Positions 1-5,287 of a stretch of 6,105 nucleotides of DNA are shown piece after piece. The notes beneath the pieces were generated by a model. It was given only the letters and a program-made list of their open reading frames with translations. It was not told where the DNA came from and ran no database searches. This DNA comes from Campylobacteraceae bacterium (GTDB taxonomy: Bacteria > Campylobacterota > Campylobacteria > Campylobacterales > Sulfurovaceae), in contig JALWZI010000129.1 in the NCBI GenBank assembly GCA_027002755.1, positions 1 through 6,105 of the forward strand. Reading direction: 5' to 3'. The position numbers and the translations under genes were made by a program. Each line of letters starts with the position of its first letter. The first letter of the stretch is position 1.

Positions 1-568
1 TGGTACTGACAGGCTCCCGGAGGATGGAGAGTTTCTCCAGTTCTTTGGCAGCCAGAGCCAGGTTGTTGTCCAGGAGAGCCAGCAGGTGGTTCAGCGCGTA
101 GTCGTCGATCTCCATCTCCAGCTCGGCAGCCCGGCGTCGCAGGATCTCCACCCCCTCTCTTGGATTGGGTTCGAAGAAGCGGACCCAGACTCCGCCTTTT
201 TTCTCCGAGAAGCTCCCCTGCATCGACTTGGCGTCCTTGCCATCACCTCCGAAAGCGAAAAGAAGATAGCTCTCATCGTTTTTACGGGTGAGTTCTATGA
301 GAGTATCGAGCTCTTTTTTGGGAAGTTTCTTCTCCCGTCGGATCAGTAGGAGATTGGTCCCGCCGAAGAGGGAGGATTGGGAGAGATAGCTCCGGGCCCT
401 TTCATAGTCGTACTCGTCGTGATACATCGTCACCATCGACTCAACGGCATCCAACTCTCTTTTGTACCGATCGACGGTCCGGTCGATGAGGTAGGCGTTG
501 TCCCCGTAGAACAGCACCGCCTTGGGCAGCCCCTTCTGCAGAAGCTGTTCGAATTCGCGTTGGTACAT
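1..568 (-). CDS. holA: DNA polymerase III subunit delta (HolA), N-terminal part
   Basis: HolA is the clamp-loader subunit that opens the beta sliding clamp and loads it on DNA with tau/gamma and delta-prime. 189 residues are visible; the frame is open to the window edge, so the C-terminal part is missing (family members are usually about 320-345 residues). I translated it by hand: an N-terminal KAVLFYGDNAYLID segment (about residues 16-29) matches the family's first strand and helix; LFGGTNLLLIRREKKLPKKE (67-86) and YLLFAFGG (101-108) match the degenerate AAA+ fold, which has no Walker A motif; FFEPNPREGVEILRRR and LLDNNLALAAKELEKLSIL (131-183) match the lid helices. The ATG is preceded by AGGAGG with good spacing. 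It lies 212 bp downstream of rnr on the same strand, an arrangement I recall from Campylobacter. The region between them is repeat-rich. Family call is confident; co-transcription with rnr is inferred. Confidence 0.9.
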   Translation of the reverse strand, partial: MYQREFEQLLQKGLPKAVLFYGDNAYLIDRTVDRYKRELDAVESMVTMYHDEYDYERARSYLSQSSLFGGTNLLLIRREKKLPKKELDTLIELTRKNDESYLLFAFGGDGKDAKSMQGSFSEKKGGVWVRFFEPNPREGVEILRRRAAELEMEIDDYALNHLLALLDNNLALAAKELEKLSILREPVST

Positions 569-571
569 CAG

Positions 572-590
572 TTTCCTCCTTTGGAGGAAA
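572..590 (-). promoter_or_regulatory. Perfect inverted repeat enclosing the holA ribosome binding site
   Basis: TTTCCTCC and GGAGGAAA form an 8-bp perfect stem around a 3-nt loop. On the coding strand the right arm contains AGGAGG, the Shine-Dalgarno sequence of holA, three bases before the ATG. In mRNA the stem would pair CCUCC with GGAGG and hide the site. The palindrome is certain; an effect on translation is inferred. It abuts the heptad array at 591. Confidence 0.6.
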
Positions 591-628
591 AGTGAGGAGT
601 GAGGAATGAGGAGTGAGGAGTGAGGAAT
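591..628. repeat. Heptad array, AGTGAGG family, five units
   Basis: Five tandem 7-bp units (AGTGAGG, AGTGAGG, AATGAGG, AGTGAGG, AGTGAGG) followed by a partial AAT. The only variation is A/G at the second position. On the holA coding strand the array reads CCTCACT/CCTCATT and ends 22 nt before the start codon. Related arrays occur at 2805, 2853 and 4048. Confidence 0.9.
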
Positions 629-634
629 TGTGTG

Positions 635-651
635 GCGATGCTTCGCAACGC
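635..651. repeat. 17-bp hairpin GCGATGC-TTC-GCAACGC
   Basis: Seven-base arms with one A/A mismatch around a 3-nt loop. It is the left end of a 31-bp module (635-665) that recurs with five differences at 2890-2920, where the equivalent hairpin is perfect. Confidence 0.75.
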
Positions 652-653
652 AT

Positions 654-710
654 ATTGATGGAGGCGGGAATTCATTCCCGCAATGCAGGGCTGAAGCCCT
701 GCCTCCCAAT
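654..710. repeat. Nested palindrome able to fold as a three-way junction
   Basis: Two perfect hairpins lie side by side: GCGGGAAT/ATTCCCGC (664-681) and GCAGGGCT/AGCCCTGC (685-702), each with a 2-nt spacer. They are enclosed by an outer stem, GGAGGC (660-665) with GCCTCC (701-706), extended past a 2-nt bulge by ATTG (654-657) with CAAT (707-710). The hairpin bases at the junction overlap the outer stem, so not all pairs form at once. The right part (691-706) recurs inverted at 2915-2930. No open frame or transposase is linked to it. Confidence 0.75.
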
Positions 711-718
711 GACCTATA

Positions 719-744
719 ACCAATACACCAATATACCAATACAC
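719..744. repeat. Octamer array, ACCAATAC, three units
   Basis: Three tandem 8-bp units (ACCAATAC, ACCAATAT, ACCAATAC) plus AC, downstream of rnr. On the minus strand this reads as a run of TATTGGT-type words. Unlike the other arrays the period is 8, with variation confined to the last base. The following 28 bp (745-772) show no structure that I can recognise. Confidence 0.8.
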
Positions 745-772
745 TTACATCCTTCCCATACTTCTTTCGGTT

Positions 773-800
773 ACTAGTTACTAGTTTCTAGTTACTAGTC
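773..800. repeat. Heptad array ACTAGTT overlapping the 3' end of rnr
   Basis: Four 7-bp units: ACTAGTT, ACTAGTT, TCTAGTT, ACTAGTC. On the minus strand the units contain TAG and TAA; because the period is 7, stops fall in all three frames within about two units. Bases 781-798 supply the last five codons (LVTRN) and the TAG of rnr. Confidence 0.9.
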
Positions 801-2781
801 CCTCCTTTTCCAGTTTCCCCACCTGTTCCGCCATAATCACCGCCTGCGCGATATTGGCTTCGGTGATCCTGACCTCTATCCTATCGAAAAGAAGCGCATC
901 GTAGGCCCGCAGGTTGACGACGATGCCTTGCATTTCGCACTCCAGGATCGCTTTGGCCCCTTTGCTGCTGTCCTCCAGGTCGATCTCGACGATCTCGGCC
1001 GGGAAGGTCTCTCCCAGATGTCGGGCGGCCCAGCGGGCGAATTTACGGTCACGGAAATCCCACTCCGCTTTGGTGGCGTTGCGCTCCAGCTCGCTGACTC
1101 TGACGCAGAGGGGTTCGATATTGCGCAGGAGATACTCTTTTTTCTCTCTGTCGGATTGGAGGTCGGCTTTGATGAGGCGGTGGAGGATCAGGTCCGAATA
1201 GCGGCGAATGGGGGAGGTGAAGTGGCTGTATTTCTTGAACCCCAGCCCGAAATGGCCCACATTGAAGGGGGAGTAGGCGGCCCGGCGCAGTGATTTGATG
1301 ATCAGGGCGTCCACCTCCGCCTCCAGCCCCTGCGCGGCGGCCTCTTTCTGGATAGAGCGGATAATGGTGGGGACCTCCGCCTCTTCGGGAAGCTCCACGA
1401 AGATCCCCACCGTGGCCAGCTCCTCCAGCAGCTCCTCGATCTTGGAGATCTCCGGGGCCTCATGGATCCGGAAGATGGCATCACCGTCCCCCTCGAATCG
1501 CTTGGCGGCGGCTTTGTTGGCCAGGAGCATACACTCCTCGATAAGGCTATGCGCCGGGGTGCCGGTCTCGATGGTGGTCTCTTTGAGTTCGTGTTCGGGG
1601 TCGATGGCCAGTTTGACCTCGTCGGTGCGGAAATCGAAGCCCTTTTTGAGCCGCTGTTTGCGCAGACGGACGGTGATCTTCTGCAGCGGCAGAAGCCAGT
1701 CGAGGATTTTCTGCTCCGTTTCGCTGAAGTGGGTGCGCCGCCCCTCCAGGATCGCATCGATCTCGTCGTAGTTCCAGCGCCGTTTGGAGTGGATGACGCC
1801 CTCGAAGAACTCTTCATCGACGGGTTGGAGAGTTTTGGGATCGAGGGTGATCTTGCTGACAAAGGCGAGGCGGTCCACATGGGGTTTGAGGGAGCAGATG
1901 TTCTCACTCAGCTCTCTGGGGAGCATGGGAAAGGCCTTGTGGGGCAGGTAGGTGGTGAAACCCCGCAGCTTCGCCTCCTTGTCGATGGGGCTGAAGTAGG
2001 GGACGTAGTGGCTCACATCGGCGATGGCGACATAGAGGATATGACGCTCCAGGTCCAGATAGACGGCGTCGTCGAAATCCTTGGCGGTGACGGGATCGAT
2101 GGTGCAAAAGGGGAGATGCCGCAGATCGACCCGCCCCCGGGTCTCCTCGGGGAGGACCCGGTCGGGGATGGCCAGGGCCTGTTCCACGCAGTCGGGTGGG
2201 AACTTGTCATCCCGGCGCTCGTAGAGCAGCAGGCTGATCCGTTCATCCACTTTCGGATCCCCCAGATGTCCCAGTACCTCGATCACCTTGGAGCTGAGGG
2301 CATCGATGAGAAGTACCGTACCCAGCTTGAAGGCTTTGAGATCCATCCCGGGCATTTTGGCCTCGATGGGTTGGGCGGTCTTGATGTGCAAAACGGCAAA
2401 CTCCCCGTTCTCCTCCCGGTGCGTGTAGCCGATGAGGTGCAGGGCCGCCGGCCGGGTGACCAGGACCACTTTGGCGGCGGCACGCCCCCGACGGGCGATG
2501 ATCCGCTTGACCACCACCTCGTCGCCGTTTTTGGCATCGTCCAGGTCCTTGGGCTCGATGAGAAGATCCTTCTCATCCCGATTCTCGGCCTCCACATACC
2601 CCTTGCCACCCTCGGCGATCCATAGCCGCCCCACCCGATAGAGGGAGCGCAGCCGCAACAGCCCCCGCTCATCCTCTTCCAGGGCACCAAGACGTTCCAG
2701 AGCCTCATATCTGGGAAAATCCTCCGGCTCCAGGTCGGAAGGAAGAAAGCCCCGGGTGAGTTGGATACCGAAGGGACTCAT
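781..2781 (-). CDS. rnr: RNase R / VacB-family 3'-5' exoribonuclease
   Basis: A processive, Mg-dependent 3'-5' exoribonuclease of the RNase II/R family that degrades structured and defective RNA in the cytoplasm. 666 residues. Cold-shock-like domains cover about 45-170. The RNB catalytic domain covers about 218-540, with IDPVTAKDFDDAV at 228-240: the four acidic metal ligands of the family correspond to D229, D235, D237 and D238. IADVSHYV (253-260), GFTTYLPHKAFPMLPRELSE (274-293) and HFTSPIRRYSDL (520-531) are further family signatures. A weakly recognisable S1-like domain follows at about 590-650. It is shorter than E. coli RNase R (about 813) and has no N-terminal winged-helix extension, which fits the compact epsilonproteobacterial form. 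The ATG has AAGGAAA upstream. The last five residues and the stop are encoded by an ACTAGTT repeat, so the native C-terminus was probably altered. RNase R is favoured over RNase II by its domain content. Confidence 0.95.
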   Translation of the reverse strand: MSPFGIQLTRGFLPSDLEPEDFPRYEALERLGALEEDERGLLRLRSLYRVGRLWIAEGGKGYVEAENRDEKDLLIEPKDLDDAKNGDEVVVKRIIARRGRAAAKVVLVTRPAALHLIGYTHREENGEFAVLHIKTAQPIEAKMPGMDLKAFKLGTVLLIDALSSKVIEVLGHLGDPKVDERISLLLYERRDDKFPPDCVEQALAIPDRVLPEETRGRVDLRHLPFCTIDPVTAKDFDDAVYLDLERHILYVAIADVSHYVPYFSPIDKEAKLRGFTTYLPHKAFPMLPRELSENICSLKPHVDRLAFVSKITLDPKTLQPVDEEFFEGVIHSKRRWNYDEIDAILEGRRTHFSETEQKILDWLLPLQKITVRLRKQRLKKGFDFRTDEVKLAIDPEHELKETTIETGTPAHSLIEECMLLANKAAAKRFEGDGDAIFRIHEAPEISKIEELLEELATVGIFVELPEEAEVPTIIRSIQKEAAAQGLEAEVDALIIKSLRRAAYSPFNVGHFGLGFKKYSHFTSPIRRYSDLILHRLIKADLQSDREKKEYLLRNIEPLCVRVSELERNATKAEWDFRDRKFARWAARHLGETFPAEIVEIDLEDSSKGAKAILECEMQGIVVNLRAYDALLFDRIEVRITEANIAQAVIMAEQVGKLEKEGLVTRN

Positions 2782-2784
2782 CGG

Positions 2785-2800
2785 ATTTCCTTTGGGAAAT
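2785..2800 (-). promoter_or_regulatory. Inverted repeat enclosing the rnr ribosome binding site
   Basis: ATTTCC and GGAAAT form a 6-bp perfect stem with a 4-nt loop. On the coding strand the loop and right arm contain AAAGGAAA, the only Shine-Dalgarno candidate for rnr, a few bases before the ATG. It has the same layout as the holA site (572-590): both read TTTCC, then a few bases, AAAGGA. The stem is short, so folding in vivo is uncertain. Confidence 0.45.
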
Positions 2801-2804
2801 TCGA

Positions 2805-2832
2805 ATTGAGGAGTGAGGAGTGAGGAGTGAGG
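2805..2832. repeat. Heptad array, AGTGAGG family, four units
   Basis: ATTGAGG followed by three AGTGAGG units. On the rnr coding strand it reads CCTCACT and ends 23 nt before the start codon, nearly the same distance as the array before holA. A palindrome AATTCGAATT (2798-2807) overlaps its edge. Confidence 0.9.
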
Positions 2833-2835
2833 GGA

Positions 2836-2852
2836 CGAAAGCGATGCTTTCG
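2836..2852. repeat. 17-bp hairpin CGAAAGC-GAT-GCTTTCG
   Basis: Perfect 7-bp arms around a 3-nt loop, placed exactly between two heptad arrays. No T-tract follows on either strand, so it does not look like an intrinsic terminator. Confidence 0.85.
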
Positions 2853-2880
2853 AATGAGGAATGAGGAATGAGGAATGATG
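2853..2880. repeat. Heptad array, AATGAGG family, four units
   Basis: Three AATGAGG units followed by AATGATG, starting at the base after the preceding hairpin. It is the same family as 591-628 but fixed for A at the second position. Confidence 0.9.
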
Positions 2881-2889
2881 AATTTAGGG

Positions 2890-2930
2890 GCGTTGCTTTG
2901 CAACGCAGATTTTTGGAGGCAGGGCTTCAG
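2890..2930. repeat. Hairpin plus copy of the module found at 635-706
   Basis: GCGTTGC-TTT-GCAACGC (2890-2906) is a perfect 7-bp hairpin. With the next 14 bases (to 2920) it matches 635-665 at 26 of 31 positions. Bases 2915-2930, GGAGGCAGGGCTTCAG, are the exact reverse complement of 691-706. The second half of the corresponding hairpin is absent here: the sequence runs straight into the CAGTGAC array, as if truncated or joined by recombination. Confidence 0.85.
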
Positions 2931-2955
2931 TGACCAGTGACCAATGACCAGTGAC
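2928..2955. repeat. Heptad array CAGTGAC, four units
   Basis: CAGTGAC, CAGTGAC, CAATGAC, CAGTGAC. A/G at the third base is the only variation. The array shares its first three bases with the end of the preceding module. Confidence 0.9.
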
Positions 2956-2970
2956 TGCGCCGTAGGCGCA
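2956..2970. repeat. 15-bp hairpin TGCGCC-GTA-GGCGCA
   Basis: Perfect 6-bp arms with a 3-nt loop, immediately after the CAGTGAC array. Confidence 0.8.
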
Positions 2971-2973
2971 CAT

Positions 2974-2994
2974 AATGCCCACTGCCCAATGCCG
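2974..2994. repeat. Heptad array AATGCCC/ACTGCCC, three units
   Basis: AATGCCC, ACTGCCC, AATGCCG. The final base is shared with the next hairpin. The units have the same A-x-T-G core as the AGTGAGG and CAGTGAC families. Confidence 0.75.
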
Positions 2995-3008
2995 TCGCCG
3001 AAGGCGAC
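2994..3008. repeat. 15-bp hairpin GTCGCC-GAA-GGCGAC
   Basis: Perfect 6-bp arms around a 3-nt loop, between the AATGCCC and CTTGCGA arrays. Confidence 0.8.
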
Positions 3009-3012
3009 ATCT

Positions 3013-3040
3013 CTTGCGACTTGCGGCTTGCGACTTGCGA
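3013..3040. repeat. Heptad array CTTGCGA, four units
   Basis: CTTGCGA, CTTGCGG, CTTGCGA, CTTGCGA, beginning six bases downstream of the htpX stop when read on the coding strand. Confidence 0.9.
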
Positions 3041-3041
3041 C

Positions 3042-3058
3042 GGCGCTCACCGAGCGCC
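3042..3058. repeat. 17-bp hairpin overlapping the htpX stop codon
   Basis: GGCGCTC-ACC-GAGCGCC has perfect 7-bp arms and a 3-nt loop. On the minus strand it encodes the last three residues of HtpX (GAR) and its TGA. No T-tract follows, so a role as terminator is unsupported. Confidence 0.85.
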
Positions 3059-3895
3059 CTTCAACTGATATTTGATCTCTTCCAGCCGCTCGATCCGCTC
3101 TTCGGTGGTGGGGTGGGTGCGGAAGAGGTTGGCGACCTGGCCGCCGAGACCACTGAAGGGATTGACGATGAACATGTGGGCGGTGGCGGGATCGGCGTCG
3201 TGGATCACGGCGCCGCGGCGGGCGTAGTTGTCGAGCTTGCTCAGGGCCCGCTGGAGCCATTCGGGGTGGCCGGTCATCAGGGCCGCCCCTTTGTCGGCCT
3301 CGAACTCCCGGCTGCGGCTGATGCTCATCTGGATCACCGTGGCTGCCAGGGGCATGATGATCATCAGGGCGAGGGTGACGATGGGATTTCGATCCCGGTC
3401 CCCCCCGAAAAAGAGTCCGAAGTTGGCCAGCATACTGATGGCTCCGGCGATGGTGGCGGCAATGGTGCCGATAAGGATGTCGTAGTGTTTGACATGGCTT
3501 AGTTCATGGGCGATGACCCCCTCGATCTCCTCCTCGTCCAAGAGATCCAGAAGTCCCTGGGTGACCGCTACGGCAGCGTGCTCGTAGTCGCGACCCGTCG
3601 CGAAGGCATTGGGGACCGGATCGGGGATGATGTAGAGCCTGGGCATGGGCAGTCCCGCCTTTTGGGTCAATCGTCGGACAATGGCGTAGAGCCCCGGGGC
3701 GTTGCTTTCATCTACCGGGACGGCGTCATAGTGGGCCAGCACCTGTTTGTCGCTGTAATAGTAGGCATAAAAGTTCATCCCGGCAGCGATCAGAAAAGCG
3801 ATCACCATGCCGCTCTGCCCGCCGATGAGGCCGCCGAACCAGATAAAGAGCAGGGTCAGTCCGATCATCAGAAAATAGGTTTTGAATTTTTCCAT
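3047..3895 (-). CDS. htpX: HtpX-type membrane zinc metalloprotease (M48B)
   Basis: An inner-membrane zinc endopeptidase that degrades misfolded or damaged membrane proteins, a role partly shared with FtsH; in many bacteria it is heat- or envelope-stress-induced. 282 residues, normal for the family. Two N-terminal membrane segments (about 7-26 and 28-47) precede a cytoplasmic region. The zinc site HELSH is at 130-134; the third ligand is E197 in EFEAD (197-201). Two more hydrophobic segments lie at about 140-162 and 171-191. PNAFATG (95-101) and [11 protein letters not shown] (261-271) are also typical. The ATG has AAGGAG ten bases upstream, a slightly long spacing, inside an AU-rich palindrome; a TATAAT box lies further upstream. 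It starts divergently from ilvC. The last three residues and stop lie in a repeat hairpin. In C. jejuni, as I recall, rnr and ilvC are neighbours without htpX, so its place here may be an insertion. Confidence 0.95.
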   Translation of the reverse strand: MEKFKTYFLMIGLTLLFIWFGGLIGGQSGMVIAFLIAAGMNFYAYYYSDKQVLAHYDAVPVDESNAPGLYAIVRRLTQKAGLPMPRLYIIPDPVPNAFATGRDYEHAAVAVTQGLLDLLDEEEIEGVIAHELSHVKHYDILIGTIAATIAGAISMLANFGLFFGGDRDRNPIVTLALMIIMPLAATVIQMSISRSREFEADKGAALMTGHPEWLQRALSKLDNYARRGAVIHDADPATAHMFIVNPFSGLGGQVANLFRTHPTTEERIERLEEIKYQLKGAR

Positions 3896-3905
3896 AATAT
3901 TCTTT

Positions 3906-3930
3906 CTCCTTTTTTATTCAATAAAAAGAT
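3906..3930 (-). promoter_or_regulatory. AU-rich palindrome adjoining the htpX ribosome binding site
   Basis: TTTTTATT (3911-3918) and AATAAAAA (3920-3927) form a perfect 8-bp palindrome around one base. On the coding strand it is followed directly by AAGGAG. In the transcript, a shifted pairing of UCUUUUU with AAAAGGA would cover the Shine-Dalgarno sequence. The palindrome is seen; a heat-labile switch, plausible for this stress protease, is inference. It could equally be a protein-binding operator or chance in AT-rich DNA. Confidence 0.35.
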
Positions 3931-3953
3931 CGTTGTTTTGATTGTAAAGGTGG

Positions 3954-3961
3954 ATTATAAT
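3954..3961. promoter_or_regulatory. Palindromic -10 box, htpX promoter
   Basis: ATTATAAT is its own reverse complement and so gives TATAAT on both strands. On the minus strand (3959 to 3954) it would start htpX transcription near 3947, leaving a leader of about 50 nt. On the plus strand TTGTTT at 3933-3938 sits 17 bp upstream, so a second, weaker start toward ilvC is possible. No good -35 is visible for htpX, common in this phylum. Confidence 0.5.
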
Positions 3962-4039
3962 ACATAATCTTTTCCCATCGTGCAAGTCTGGTTGCATACC
4001 GGAGAAAACAGAAGAGGAGATGGAGAGGAGGTCCCCGTT

Positions 4040-4075
4040 TTTCGGTCCCTCATTCCTCATTCCCCATTCCTCATT
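4040..4075. repeat. Heptad array CCTCATT upstream of ilvC, four units plus flank
   Basis: Plus-strand units CCTCATT, CCTCATT, CCCCATT, CCTCATT (4048-4075) preceded by TTTCGGTC. Taken together the 36 bp are an imperfect inverted copy (29 of 36 positions) of 2805-2840, including the flank (GGACGAAA there). The array reads toward ilvC in the same sense as those before rnr and holA and covers the region where a -35 box would lie. Confidence 0.85.
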
Positions 4076-4085
4076 CAAAATAGGA

Positions 4086-4091
4086 TATAAT
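4086..4091 (+). promoter_or_regulatory. ilvC promoter, -10 box
   Basis: A perfect TATAAT, preceded by an A/T-rich stretch, ends 30 bp before the ilvC ATG, giving an expected leader of about 24 nt. There is no recognisable -35; the corresponding bases lie in the CCTCATT array. The leader is too short for an attenuator. Confidence 0.65.
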
Positions 4092-4118
4092 CCCCCCACA
4101 TTCACGATTCAAGGATAG

Positions 4119-5144
<1,026 letters not shown>

Positions 5145-5164
5145 TCCCCTTCTCTCTGAACCCG

Positions 5165-5201
5165 CGGGGAGGGGTCGCTCACCCCTGACCCGTTTTCGTT
5201 T
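5165..5201 (+). terminator. Probable intrinsic terminator of ilvC
   Basis: CGGG (5165-5168) pairs with CCCG (5189-5192), and AGGGGT (5170-5175) pairs with ACCCCT (5181-5186) around a 5-nt loop, giving ten GC-rich pairs with a small internal bulge. TTTTCGTTT follows directly. It lies 20 bp past the ilvC stop. The T-tract is interrupted, so efficiency may be partial. Confidence 0.65.
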
Positions 5202-5248
5202 CTGATTTCTCTCTGACATTTTCTTACTCCCCCAAAATCCTTTTTCGA

Positions 5249-5254
5249 TAAAAT
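5249..5254 (+). promoter_or_regulatory. Possible -10 box for the deacetylase gene
   Basis: TAAAAT, in the context CGATAAAAT behind a T-run, lies about 33 bp before the GTG start and after the ilvC terminator. It resembles A/T-rich promoters of this phylum, which often lack a -35. The match is one base from consensus; the evidence is positional. Confidence 0.35.
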
Positions 5255-5287
5255 ACCTCCATCTATTTCAACGGCTAAAGGAACCAG

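Noticed and set aside
654..710. tRNA or other structured RNA gene at the cloverleaf-like palindrome
   Set aside because: Too short for a tRNA (57 nt), with no anticodon stem, T-loop consensus or CCA-type end; the stems are simple repeats found again at 2890-2930.
1462..2625. A 387-codon open frame on the plus strand inside rnr
   Set aside because: It lies opposite the conserved RNB and cold-shock regions and its translation is a low-complexity G/D/L/V pattern typical of the complement of a real gene.
2890..2915. Intrinsic terminator formed by the GCGTTGC hairpin and TTTTT on the plus strand
   Set aside because: Four bases separate the stem from a run of five T, and no plus-strand gene ends there; the hairpin is better explained as a member of the repeat family.
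2805..3040. CRISPR array
   Set aside because: Units are 7 bp in direct contact, with no spacers of constant length and no 24-37-bp repeats; no cas gene is visible.
2778..3260. A 160-codon frame crossing the rnr-htpX gap
   Set aside because: It reads out of frame through the 3' part of htpX and then through the repeat arrays, giving periodic words such as HSSL. It is not a gene.
4020..4118. A 32-codon frame ending in the ilvC ribosome site, as a possible leader peptide
   Set aside because: It is not enriched in Leu, Ile or Val, has poor ribosome-site spacing, and starts upstream of the best ilvC promoter, so the main transcript would not include its start.
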